Below are positions 44,818 through 53,885 of a DNA stretch of 64,000 nt, piece after piece. Source of the DNA: Podospora comata. Taxonomy: Eukaryota > Ascomycota > Sordariomycetes > Sordariales > Podosporaceae. Below the pieces are notes generated by a model. That model had not been told where the DNA came from, did no database searches, and was given only the letters and a program-made list of their open reading frames with translations. A program made the translations under genes and the position numbers. How positions within the stretch are numbered: the stretch's first letter is position 1; every line of letters starts with the position of its first letter. Where the stretch lies: the NCBI GenBank assembly GCA_017354895.1, contig CP071496.1:1054001-1118000 (forward strand). Reading direction: 5' to 3'.

Positions 44818-46188
44818 ATGTTTTCTACAACAACAACAACTGCAAAGCCAACACCGATTATGACTCTGCTGCTACGAGGGCCCTGTCGCCTGCTCGCCCC
44901 CCACAGACATGCGACATGCCGTCCTCGCGCAGGGGCAGTCTGCACATCACCACCATCGTCACGGTTCATACCTCTACCACAACGCCGAAATGCCTCGTCT
45001 TCTTCCACCGACAACAATGCGCAACAGCAGCCCCCCTCCCCCTCTCCTGCCCCGCGACGAACTCGCCCGAAAACAGCCCTCTTCTTCCCCGGTCAGGGCG
45101 TCCAAAAGGTCGGCATGCTCGCCCCTTGGCTCGAAGCCTTCCCCACCACCGCCGTGCCGATAGTCGAAGAAATAGACCATATTGTCGGGTATAGACTCTC
45201 GGACGTGATCGCCAATGGCCCGTCCAAAGACCTCAACCTCACCCCCAACGCCCAGCCCGCCATCATGGCGACCTCGATCCTGATACTGCGTATCCTAGAA
45301 AAGGAATTCGGGTTCAAGGTGGATGAACGAGTGGATTTCACACTGGGACATTCCCTGGGGGAGTTTGCGGCACTGGTGTCGTCTGGCTACATTGAATTCG
45401 AAGACTCGCTGCACATGGTGCAGAAACGGGCCGAGGCCATGGCGGATGCGACGAGGAAGGCAGAGGAGGAGTACGGAGGGGAGTATGGCATGGTGGCTAT
45501 TGTTTCCGAGCCGCCGCACATGCAGCAGTTGATAGCTGCGATCGAGGAGTTTGTTGGGTATGGGAGCGAGGGGGGGAAGAGCGAGAGTGCGGAGAACAGG
45601 TCGCCGATCGAGCAGGTGCTTATTGCAAATGTTAATTCCAAGAACCAGATTGTGCTGTCAGGGAATATTGAACGGATCAAGACGCTGGTGGCGCATGTGA
45701 GGCAGTTTTTGGGGCACGATCCTAGGGCTGTGAGGCTGAAGAGTGATAGTCCTTTTCATAGCCCGATTATGAAGCCTGCTGTGGGGGTTATGCATAGAAT
45801 TTTGAACGGGAGGAGTCGTCGGGTGAGGGGGAGGGAGGGGGAGGATATTGTTAGCTGGCCGGGGCTGGTGCCGTGTGTGAGTAATGTGACGGCGAGGGTG
45901 TTTGGGAGTAGGGAAGAAGTAAAGGATTTGCTGGCGAGGCAGTGTTTGGAGACTGTTCAGTGGTGGGGGAGCATCAAGTATTTGGATCAGGAGGAGAAGG
46001 TGAGGAGGTGGGTGGGGATTGGGCCGGGGAAGGTTGGGAGGAACTTGGTGGGCAAGGAGGTGGGGATGAGAGGGAAGGATGCGGTCAAGGGGGGTGGTGT
46101 GTGGGCTATTACTGATCCGAGCGAGATTGAGGAGGTGTTGAGGGGGTTAGAGGAGACAGAGAATTTGGTGGAGGAGGAGACCGAGTGA
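44818..46188 (+). CDS. MCT1: Mitochondrial malonyl-CoA:ACP transacylase
   Basis: Loads malonyl groups onto the acyl carrier protein for mitochondrial type II fatty acid synthesis, which supplies lipoic acid precursors. A single exon of 456 residues. The first about 80 residues are Arg/Ser/Thr/Pro-rich (LLLRGPCRLLAPHRHATCRP), a mitochondrial presequence. Catalytic parts: ALFFPGQGVQKVGM at the N-terminus, nucleophile Ser179 in TLGHSLGEFAALV, the Arg-type helix VQKRAEAMADA, VNSKNQIVLSGN and the catalytic-type His314 in SPFHSPIMKPA. The C-terminal part has ETVQWWGSIKYL and GIGPGKVGRNLV. An internal ATG at 44860 (MTLLLRG) would also keep the presequence. It is somewhat longer than yeast Mct1 because of the presequence and an acidic tail. 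Confidence 0.94.
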   Translation: MFSTTTTTAKPTPIMTLLLRGPCRLLAPHRHATCRPRAGAVCTSPPSSRFIPLPQRRNASSSSTDNNAQQQPPSPSPAPRRTRPKTALFFPGQGVQKVGMLAPWLEAFPTTAVPIVEEIDHIVGYRLSDVIANGPSKDLNLTPNAQPAIMATSILILRILEKEFGFKVDERVDFTLGHSLGEFAALVSSGYIEFEDSLHMVQKRAEAMADATRKAEEEYGGEYGMVAIVSEPPHMQQLIAAIEEFVGYGSEGGKSESAENRSPIEQVLIANVNSKNQIVLSGNIERIKTLVAHVRQFLGHDPRAVRLKSDSPFHSPIMKPAVGVMHRILNGRSRRVRGREGEDIVSWPGLVPCVSNVTARVFGSREEVKDLLARQCLETVQWWGSIKYLDQEEKVRRWVGIGPGKVGRNLVGKEVGMRGKDAVKGGGVWAITDPSEIEEVLRGLEETENLVEEETE

Positions 46189-46646
46189 TTTTTACGGGAG
46201 AGAGTATTATTATACCACTTGCGTATGGATATGGACATGGAAGTGGTTTGGTTTGACATGTTCAACAGCGAGCAGCGGGCGGCGGTTTGGCGTTTGGGTT
46301 ATTTTGGGGGGGGGGTGGGTGATGTGCCCACCTAGGAGACGGACTGTAATTGGTTGCCCATTTATTTTTTACTCTTTACTCACGTCACAGGGGTAATTGT
46401 CTGTGGCATATGTTGGATGCTATGTCTATGATAACTGGATGTGTAAGTGAAGGCTATGCGCCGCCCCAAAACGGTGACCCACTAGTGCGGTACCTAGACT
46501 AGACTAAACCCCTGCGGCCCAAACAGCTGGCGTTAGCGGGGGGAGCTTTGACCGCTGACATGCGCCTCCTTTCCAGCGCCCGTCCATCGAGGTTCTCTTT
46601 TTAAACCATACCACCACCCTAAAGGTAAATCCTCCCTCAGCACAAG
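46189..46646. other. Intergenic region
   Basis: About 460 bp: MCT1 3' flank and promoter of the TRAPP subunit gene. No gene or repeat seen. Confidence 0.6.
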
Positions 46647-47292
46647 ATGTCGACCACCCTCCCCTCAATTGCCTGCTTGGGCGTAATAGGTCGAAACGTA
46701 TGTCTCTCTCTCTCTCTCTCTCTTCTAGGAAAGCGCAAACTGACGGTCAACTTAGAACAACCCCCTCCACATCTCCATCTTCAACTCCTACGACCCCTCC
46801 ACCAACTCGTTCCGTCCAGTCCGCACACCCCTCCAATTCTCCCTACTGCTCTCCTCCACCCTCGACATCTTTGAGCTCCGATCCCGCGCCCACGCCGCCC
46901 AGGGGACCGGCCTAACAGGTGACTTTGGCCTGCTGCACGCGGTAGACGAGAAGCTGGCGGCCTATGGCTTCGAGACCAACACGGGAGTGAAGTTTGTGGT
47001 CGTGGTGGACATGAGAGGGAGGAGAGCGTCGACTGCTGCTGCTGGCGTGGGAGAGGATGGGAAGAAGAGCAGCGCGGTGGGGACGACGGGGGTGGGGCTG
47101 AGAGAAGGGGAGATGAGGGTTGTGTTCAAGGCGATGCAGGCGGCGTATATCCGGTTGATGCAGAACCCTTTTTACGATCCGGATGAGCATAGCCCGCTGA
47201 CGGGGCCGGGGAAGAAGATTACGAGTAGGAGGTTTGGGGAGGAGATGAGGAAGATTGGGGAGGGGTGGGTGCCGGGGGTGACGAGTTTGTGA
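46647..47292 (+). CDS. TCA17: TRAPP subunit, TRAPPC2L/Tca17 (sedlin-like)
   Basis: Longin-fold subunit of the TRAPPII tethering complex in Golgi traffic. Exon 1 46647-46697 (MSTTLPSIACLGVIGRN), intron 46698-46755 (58 nt; GTATGT donor, CTGACGG branch point, TTAG acceptor), exon 2 46756-47292; 195 residues. Seen: the sedlin pattern CLGVIGRNNNPLHISIF across the junction, then LQFSLLLSSTLDIFELR, GLLHAVDEKLAAYGFETN, TGVKFVVVVDMRG, AMQAAYIRLMQNPFYDPDE. VVFKAMQAAYIRLMQNPF is closer to TRAPPC2L than to TRAPPC2. A Ser/Gly-rich loop (about residues 108-130) is inserted before the last helix. The 5' part of the intron is a (TC)10 run (46703-46722). Confidence 0.9.
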
Positions 47293-47547
47293 TTTTGAGT
47301 AGCTACGGTGTGGGTGTGTGTGCTAATGGGCGTTTGAAAAGGGGATACCTGGCTGTTTTGGCGTTTTTTTTTATCACAGCATTTCTTCTTCTAACGAAAC
47401 AGAGACATTGTTTCTTTCAAGCAAGCGAAAACAGGGTTTATATTTACGGTTAGGATAGGTACGAGAGGTAACCAATCCAGAGAAGCCAACCAAAACGCCC
47501 ATCATCATCCCTAGTATGTACAGGAACTTCATCACCAGCAAATCTCG

Positions 47548-49054
47548 TCACTCCAACGAATTCGTCAGACTAAATTCCTCAAACGGCATTCCCTCCTCCC
47601 AGGCCTCCTCCCCTCCCTCGGGCCTCACAACTTTTGCCCACCCCGTCACCAACGCCCTCCAGTAACACGCCTCGGCCGCTTTGGAGAAATACCCCCCTCC
47701 GACAAACAGCTCCCTCTGCCTGGTGGCGATCCCCTCGGCAACCTCTGGGTTTTCTTCTAACCACCTCACCGTCTCCTCCAAATCAGACCAGTCAGGCTTG
47801 ACAAAAACAATATTCGCCTCCCTCGCGTCCACACCCGTCCCCCAAGCGCCCTTGACTCGTTCAGTCGTCTCCCACCTCTTGCCGGTCAACTCCCCACTGT
47901 AGACGGGTCTCACAAGATGGGTGGTGTGCTGCATCCAGAGAATGGGGGGCGTCAAAACGACGCTCTGGCACATTTGCAGAAATTGAAACCGGCCCGAGTA
48001 GGCAATTCCCTCGGTGTGGATGACGTATTTGTAGCGGCAAAAGTCCTGGATGGGCAAGGCGTTGGTTGCGTTGCGGTTTTTGCCTGTCCACTCTAGCTTT
48101 TGGACGTCGAAGATTTCGGGGTGGGGGCGGGTGGTTTGGAGGAGGTTTTGGCGGAGGTGGGGGGAGAGGACCGAGTTGAACCAGGTTGTTCCGCGCCAGA
48201 CGGCTTTGGGGATTTTGGAGGGGAAGGGGAGGGTTGATTCGAGGGAGGTGATGAGGGAGGCGGCGTGGGGGAGGGAGCGGATGAAGGGGAGGGGCCAGGA
48301 CCAGAAGGAGAAGTGGGGGATTAGGAAGAGGCGTTGTTGGGTGTTGGTTGGGGAGGGGATTTGGGGGGAAGATGGGGGAGGAGGCGGGGCGGGAGTAGGA
48401 CCAGGCTGTGCCGAAGGGGGTGTCTTGGAAGTTGAGGGTGAAGAGGGTGTTTGGGAGGGGGGAGGGGGAGGTGAGGAGGGCGCGGTTGAGTTGGTGGAGG
48501 GAGGCGGTGCGGGACTGTTTCCCCTGGGGGGAGGATGTTAGTGAGGGGGATGAAGAGGGTGGGGATGAACTGGGGGTGTTTACGTTTGACATTTCTTGTG
48601 ACAGATCTTTTCGTCGCTGGGCGTGGATGATGTAGATTTGTCCGTCTTTGATCCTTCCTTGTAATGGGCCTTGGTTGTTGGAGTATCTCTTCATGGTGAA
48701 CGGACCCTCGGCGACGGCATCGTCGATTTCTTTGGTGAGGCCTGGGAAGGCAGCATTGCATTGGTCTTCGTCTAGGGAAAGATTGTTGAGCAGCTCTGGG
48801 GGTGGCGGTCTTTGGCTTAGTTGTTGTTTGGAAAGTGCTGGCTTCAAAGACGACGACGACGATGATGATGATGATGGTGTCCTCCAGAGAAACACAAAGC
48901 AGTAAAACACGAGGATTCCACCCGCGATGAGTGTTATTTGTGTTATTCGTCGCTTTTGTCGGTGTTTCATTTTCATCTTCATTCGACTCGAGGATGTGTG
49001 TATTGGGAGAGATATTGGTTTGGACATCGGGATACTGAAGCGCTTTTCGAGCAT
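47548..49054 (-). CDS. GT90 (CAP10-like) glycosyltransferase, with an apparent +1 frameshift
   Basis: GT90 proteins include fungal Cap10/xylosyl-type and mannan or glucan-decorating transferases of the secretory pathway. Start at 49054 (MLEKRFSIP; a second ATG at 49027). A basic head and one membrane helix (ITQITLIAGGILVFYCFVFL) make a type II protein. A 60-nt in-frame intron at 48583-48524 (GTAAAC, ACTAACA branch point, CCCAG) is likely. Then LHQLNRALL and FTLNFQDTPFGTAWSYSRPA. From there the frame changes within C-runs (about 48363-48378) into IPHFSFWSWPLPFIRSLPHA, KIPKAVWRGTTWFNSV, YKYVIHTEGIAYSGRFQFLQ, CQSVVLTPPILWMQHTTHLV and NIVFVKPDWSDL, all family-typical. No intron can explain the change. 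One surplus base, by mutation or base-calling, would. Confidence 0.85.
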
Positions 49055-50425
49055 CGTGTCGGTTTGATCTCGTCTATCGTCGCTTGAATCAGCGGAGAGA
49101 AGGATTTCTTCACCACAACCTGGCCCAGGCAAGGAAAAAAAAAGATGTACATCAAAGATGCATAGCGTTGAACATGTGGTTGCTCTTCTCCCGCGCTGTT
49201 CCCGAACCAGCACGGCGATGTGAAAACGATGTCATCAACACCTCTGTCCCAGGAAAGAGAGACGGCAGGTAGCGTACAAGACGAATGGCACACGGGGTCT
49301 AGCGAGTAGGAAACAAACAGTATCAAAATCTGGGGAGAGTCGCATGTTTGGACCTGCGGGGTCTCCCAAGGCTTCAAATCCCAGGTTGAACGTTGACAAG
49401 ACCTCAACCCGCGGCGGCTCTTGCTCCGAAGCCATCGATCGCCCCCGATGTAGAGAGAGATCATGCTCACACTTACAGGGAGACACCGCATCTGATTTGA
49501 GGAAGGGGGTGCTGCCCGGCAAAAGAAGCGGTACTTACGCAACCAGCCACAGGAAAGCTCGCCAGATTTCAATCTATCTTTCTATTCTTCCAGTGGTAGC
49601 TTGTGCAACAGTACCATACAACGTGCAAGTGCCTCTTGGTGTTTCCCCTACCCTACCACTTCCCCCTCCAAGAGCTGCGCGATTGTCCCGATCTAGCAAC
49701 TCCCCCAGAGCCACCAAGACTCAAGCCCCCCGATGTAACCCTGCGACCGCTCTTCCCCACAAGTTTGACCAACCAATCGTTCGAGTCGTCGAGAGATCCG
49801 ATTCCGTGTCTGTCAAAACCTGGGGGGGGGCGCTAACGCACGATAAAAGGCGAGACGGGTAGGTAGCTTGTGTGTGGTTGTTTCCGGGTTTGATATGGGA
49901 AGCGAAACACGGCACGATAGGGTGTGAAAAGCTTCATGTCTGAGATACGGAGGCATTGAGAGCTGCTATGGTCAGTTTCATTCTGACCATGGCGCAAACA
50001 CCCGGTAAACACCTGTGAGCTATCTTGATGTGATAACTTCCTATAGGTGGGATGGTTGTTTCTGAAACTTCAAGATCAACCACTTCATAGGCACGCAGTT
50101 TTGCCCCTCATTGTCATTTTCACCTCGCCACTGCACAGTCACAATATTGACCAGCATATCTCACACCCCTCTTTGATTCAGCAAACACTTTTGAACATTG
50201 CTAACCCTGTCCACAGTCCACCTCTGCTGACTTCCGGACTATTCCAGACTGTTCATTTTCCAAGTAATGGCTACAAGACCCAAAGAGATACCTAGTCACG
50301 TTATCGACAAGATAAATCTCACAAGAACAACAGCAACAACAATAACAACAAAAGCAACAACAACTCATGTTATAAACCTGACCACGTCCCAGACGATATC
50401 TTAGTCAATACCCCTTTAAAGGCAC
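49055..50425. other. Intergenic region
   Basis: About 1.4 kb. Small overlapping frames only. An ACAACAA-rich stretch is seen at 50325-50370. No gene supported. Confidence 0.6.
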
Positions 50426-51163
50426 CTAGTCAGCAGGCCTTCGAAGATCGACTAACAGCAGTGTCTCTGGGTTTAGTATAGTGAAAAGTGGTATAATTGG
50501 GGCTGACATAGCTCGAAGCGGTATTGCTGGGGCTACCTTAGGGCGCCTGTAATCAATGTCGTGGGGACCGGGACGACAAACAATAGGATCTATAGAGCTA
50601 GGATAGCGAGAACCGACGTTTCTGGGGCCGCCATGACGAAAAGCTATTTCGGTCGAGTCGCTGCTTTCAAGGCCGGTGTTTTTAGAGCCCCTGCTGCTAG
50701 GCCCGGAATAATTAGCAGAAGTCTTGTTGGGGCCGGTATGACGAGAATCGAAACCGCTCGGGCCGTCTTGGCTGATGCCAGTGTTGCTAGAGCCAGTGTT
50801 ATCGGGACCGGCTTCCTTAGAATTGGACCTTGGTAGTGCCTGGGCCGGTGTTGCTGGGTTCCAGGGGTTGCTAGACTCGGCGTGCCTAGAACCGGTATTA
50901 CTGGAGTTCGGGTTGCCGGAGTCAGCTTGCCTAGAGCTGGTGTTCTTGGACTTGGACTTGGGGTTTGACTCGGTGTGTCTGGAACTGGCGTGTCTGGAAC
51001 CGGCGTGTCTGGAACCGGCGTGTCTGGAACCGGCGTGTCTGGAACCGCTGTTGGGGGCGTTGCTGGATTCAGTGCTGCTGGGCTCGATTTGCCTAGAGCC
51101 GGTACTGCTGGACTCGGGGTTACTGGACTCGGCATGCCTATAGCTGGTAGTGCTGCTCGTCAT
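50426..51163 (-). CDS. Ser/Asn/Gly-rich pentapeptide-repeat ORF, doubtful gene
   Basis: A 245-residue frame, MTSSTTSYRHAESSNPESS onward, built of imperfect 5-residue units of the type S-R-H-A-G, S-S-N-T-G and S-S-N-P. The DNA under it is a 15-bp minisatellite, and several other frames on both strands are also long and open, so length alone is not evidence. The last about 40 residues (RPGPHDIDYRRPKVAPAIPL) are less repetitive. There is no signal peptide or membrane segment. It could be a low-complexity secreted or cell-wall type protein that lost its signal exon, or non-coding repeat. No function assigned. Confidence 0.3.
   Translation of the reverse strand: MTSSTTSYRHAESSNPESSSTGSRQIEPSSTESSNAPNSGSRHAGSRHAGSRHAGSRHASSRHTESNPKSKSKNTSSRQADSGNPNSSNTGSRHAESSNPWNPATPAQALPRSNSKEAGPDNTGSSNTGISQDGPSGFDSRHTGPNKTSANYSGPSSRGSKNTGLESSDSTEIAFRHGGPRNVGSRYPSSIDPIVCRPGPHDIDYRRPKVAPAIPLRAMSAPIIPLFTILNPETLLLVDLRRPAD
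50560..51150. repeat. Degenerate 15-bp minisatellite
   Basis: Units of the form GTGTCTGGAACCGGC. Five nearly perfect copies stand at 50975-51049; degenerate copies with the same period (GGxxCTGGxxT) spread over roughly 600 bp on either side. Because the period is divisible by three and units lack stops, several frames stay open. Confidence 0.85.
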
Positions 51164-52015
51164 GTTGAATACAGCTGTTGGCTAGAAATATTATGGTAAA
51201 ACGAACGTGGTCGGTTATGTGTGTAGTCACATTTGAGAGAGGACAAAATGGTGCAGTTGAATGACGGGAGTCTGGGTACCTGAGTTTTCTAGTGATCCCT
51301 TTTGGGGAATCACGGGAATTAGAGCCCCAGCAACAACCAGAGGCTCTTGCCGACAGTCCAAATGGCAAGAGACATGGAGATGTTCTTCGGTAGTTGGGAA
51401 AGTACTGCAGTGTGACAGCCCTGGGTTGTCATACACGCCATAGCACTCAGATTCCGAGACCTATTGTTCATGGAATATATATACATTGTTTTGTACATGT
51501 TACCATCAACAACTCATCAAAAGACCCTCCTTCCAAATGAAATTAGGATTACAGAGCCTGTCGGCTATGTAAACGTCAAATGAGCCCATCTGAAGTCGTA
51601 TATACGCCACTTTTCACCTCGTCTAGAACCGCAAGCCAAGAGTCAAACTAAAACGATATTGTGACAGCCCTTCATGAGTCTCCGGCTACATACGTACAAG
51701 AACAAAAGCACTATACATGAATACGCCCCAGTGGTATAAATAAACGCCTCTTTATGCTTCCCGGTCTAATGATTCTGTTGTTCCCTCCAGCTTCATGAAA
51801 CCGCCACCGCTCCCAAATCCCAAACCCGTTCAAAAAGATGAAAAAAGACTCCGCTGTGTCCATGCGTTCCAGGCGATGCTATGCGTTTTGGTCATCGACA
51901 ACCCAGTGCCTCCCAATCGTGTGTACCCTCCCGAAAACGCCGAGAAAAAAAGACCAAGAATATGATGTGCGTGTGTAAAGTGTGCAAAAGCGTATGAGTA
52001 GTTCGAAGCAAGTGA
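51164..52015. other. Intergenic region
   Basis: About 850 bp without a supported gene. Ordinary composition. Confidence 0.6.
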
Positions 52016-52756
52016 CTAAACGTGCCTTGTGCGTTTCCCACCGCCAAACATATCCTTTCCGTTCCCGAGATCGACACCGTTTAGGTCGAAGTACTCAGCG
52101 AGGTTCATCTTTCTCTTGTGGCCCGCGCCCTGTCCCAAATCTCTCCGTGTCCTCCCAGGTCGTACATCTCTTCTTCTGGTGTTGCGTGGTGTCGTCCGGT
52201 TTGATGTGTTATGGTTTGATGCTTGGTTGGCATCAGACAGGTTGAGGTTGGCGAGCCGCATGGCCTCATCGTGAGGATAAGCATGTGCTGACTGGAAGTT
52301 GAAGGTATCCTGCGTAGGAACAACAAAGTCGACCTCCTCCACTATCGGGCTAGGCGGACAGGGAACCGTTGCAAGAACCGGAGGCGCCGAATCTCTCATC
52401 TGGACCTCGTCCCGGTCGACAGATGTTTGTGCTGCCGGAGGGCTCGTTCGTTGCGCCTGAGGGGATGAGGCGGCAGGCTCGGGCTTCTCGGGCTCGTCGT
52501 CGCTCTCGATGGATGGGGGTGTGGTGTCCCTAGTCTCTGATCTATCCATCGCCCATTTCCGGATCTTTGAGCCTACATCACCAGCAGACAGTCCGATGTT
52601 TTCTTTGTCCAGAAAGGCAATCAGGTCTTCAAGACAGTCTTGATAGCCATCGGCGCGAGACTTGGTTTGGGCGGCCGCTGACGTCTTGTAGAGCTTGGTG
52701 ACGGACAGTGCAGCAGCCCGGAAGGCATCGAGAAGCTCGTGCGAATCGGCGCTCAT
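52016..52756 (-). CDS. HAPSTR1/C16orf72-family protein
   Basis: A single exon, 246 residues. The N-terminal helical block ELLDAFRAAALSVTKLYKTS then YQDCLEDLIAFLDKENIGL and GSKIRKWAMDR corresponds to the paired helices of the HAPSTR1 (C16orf72, DUF4588-type) family, whose human member has FQNAATAVTNLYKES and ends in a basic nuclear signal. Here too the tail is basic (GAGHKRKMNLAEYFDLNG; GGGKRTRHV). The middle is Pro/Ser/Glu-rich and probably disordered. Human HAPSTR1 works with the E3 ligase HUWE1 in stress signalling; a like role in the fungus is inference. It is divergent from the ISWI gene. Confidence 0.7.
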   Translation of the reverse strand: MSADSHELLDAFRAAALSVTKLYKTSAAAQTKSRADGYQDCLEDLIAFLDKENIGLSAGDVGSKIRKWAMDRSETRDTTPPSIESDDEPEKPEPAASSPQAQRTSPPAAQTSVDRDEVQMRDSAPPVLATVPCPPSPIVEEVDFVVPTQDTFNFQSAHAYPHDEAMRLANLNLSDANQASNHNTSNRTTPRNTRRRDVRPGRTRRDLGQGAGHKRKMNLAEYFDLNGVDLGNGKDMFGGGKRTRHV

Positions 52757-53885
52757 GGCTGAATGTGAAGCTGTAGGCGGTAAAATGAGGCGAGGTCTCG
52801 TCCACGCCCTGGTAGTCTATGAGGTTGTCGAAGTCGGTGGAAAGCTTCGGGAATGATGACTCTGCCTGATTACTGGGGAGATCGAGGTACTGAGGGGTTT
52901 TCGCTAAACCAAGAGAGCCAGGTTGAAGTGGGACTTGGAGTGGAGATGGACCTGTCAGGGTGTCGTTTTTGGCGGGGCGTTGCCTGGGAGCTTCTTCTTT
53001 ACTATTGAGGCCCAGCCCGGCCTTGCACTTGAGGTTCTTGAAAAGAGTGTCGGTCGGATTAGAAGAAAGATCAACACACAATATGGCTATGATGTTTGGC
53101 TATAGGGATAAGATGATTGATGCTTGAGTCGGGCTGTAAACACGGCCAAGTCTGTGTTGTCATATACTGAGTGAGTTGGACGAGCACGGGACTGGCTCCA
53201 ACAGAGGCCATGGAAGATTGGCTCCTTTCTTTCCAACAAGGCCAGTTACGGTTCAGGGGTGGTTGCATACCGCCTACAGCACGTGCGAAGCTCGGGCAAA
53301 GGCCGGTCCACTCTCTGAGCCGTGCACATTGATCTCGAAGTGCTTCATGAGCATAATACTCTGTATCTGGATCAGAGAGACAATGAATATAGAGAGAAAA
53401 ACTGCTGTTTAGACACAAGAAAGACTAGGTCACATAAGGTAGTTGCTTCAAGGTCAATGGAGAGCCTGTTGGCTGTTTTACGGTATATTGTAAATATGGA
53501 GCGAGGCTGTCTCTCACTGGCTCTTTCATTCATCAGTAGTGTTAGTCAGCAGGGCGGCGGAGCCTTTTGGACGACGGCACTTTAATCCCCTCCGCCATCC
53601 AGGGCCTGTGATTGGCTGGGCTGGAACGCGGTTTGGCCAATTTGGGGTTCCTCGACCTCAGAAATTCCCACCTCACGGCACCCACCCTTCCTCAAACAAC
53701 TACACCCCAAGCCGGCTTTCTGATTTTCACTCCTTGCGCACACCAGACGACTTATCATCGCCAAAAAATCGTCGGCACCATCTCCAGGATCATAGTAACC
53801 TTCTCCGACTCGCTTACACACGCGAGAGCGCGTCTTCGTCGCGTATAATTGATCCAAAGCCTCGACGAGGTACCCAGCAGCCACC
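52757..53885. promoter_or_regulatory. Divergent upstream region HAPSTR1-like / ISWI
   Basis: About 1.1 kb between divergent start codons. A frame on the minus strand (52629-53081) overlaps the HAPSTR1-like start but shows no domain. Promoter role from layout only. Confidence 0.45.

Noticed and set aside
50975-51199. Plus-strand Ser-Gly-Thr-Gly-Val repeat frame
   Set aside because: It is one of several frames kept open by the 15-bp minisatellite; it starts at GTG, not ATG, and has no independent support.
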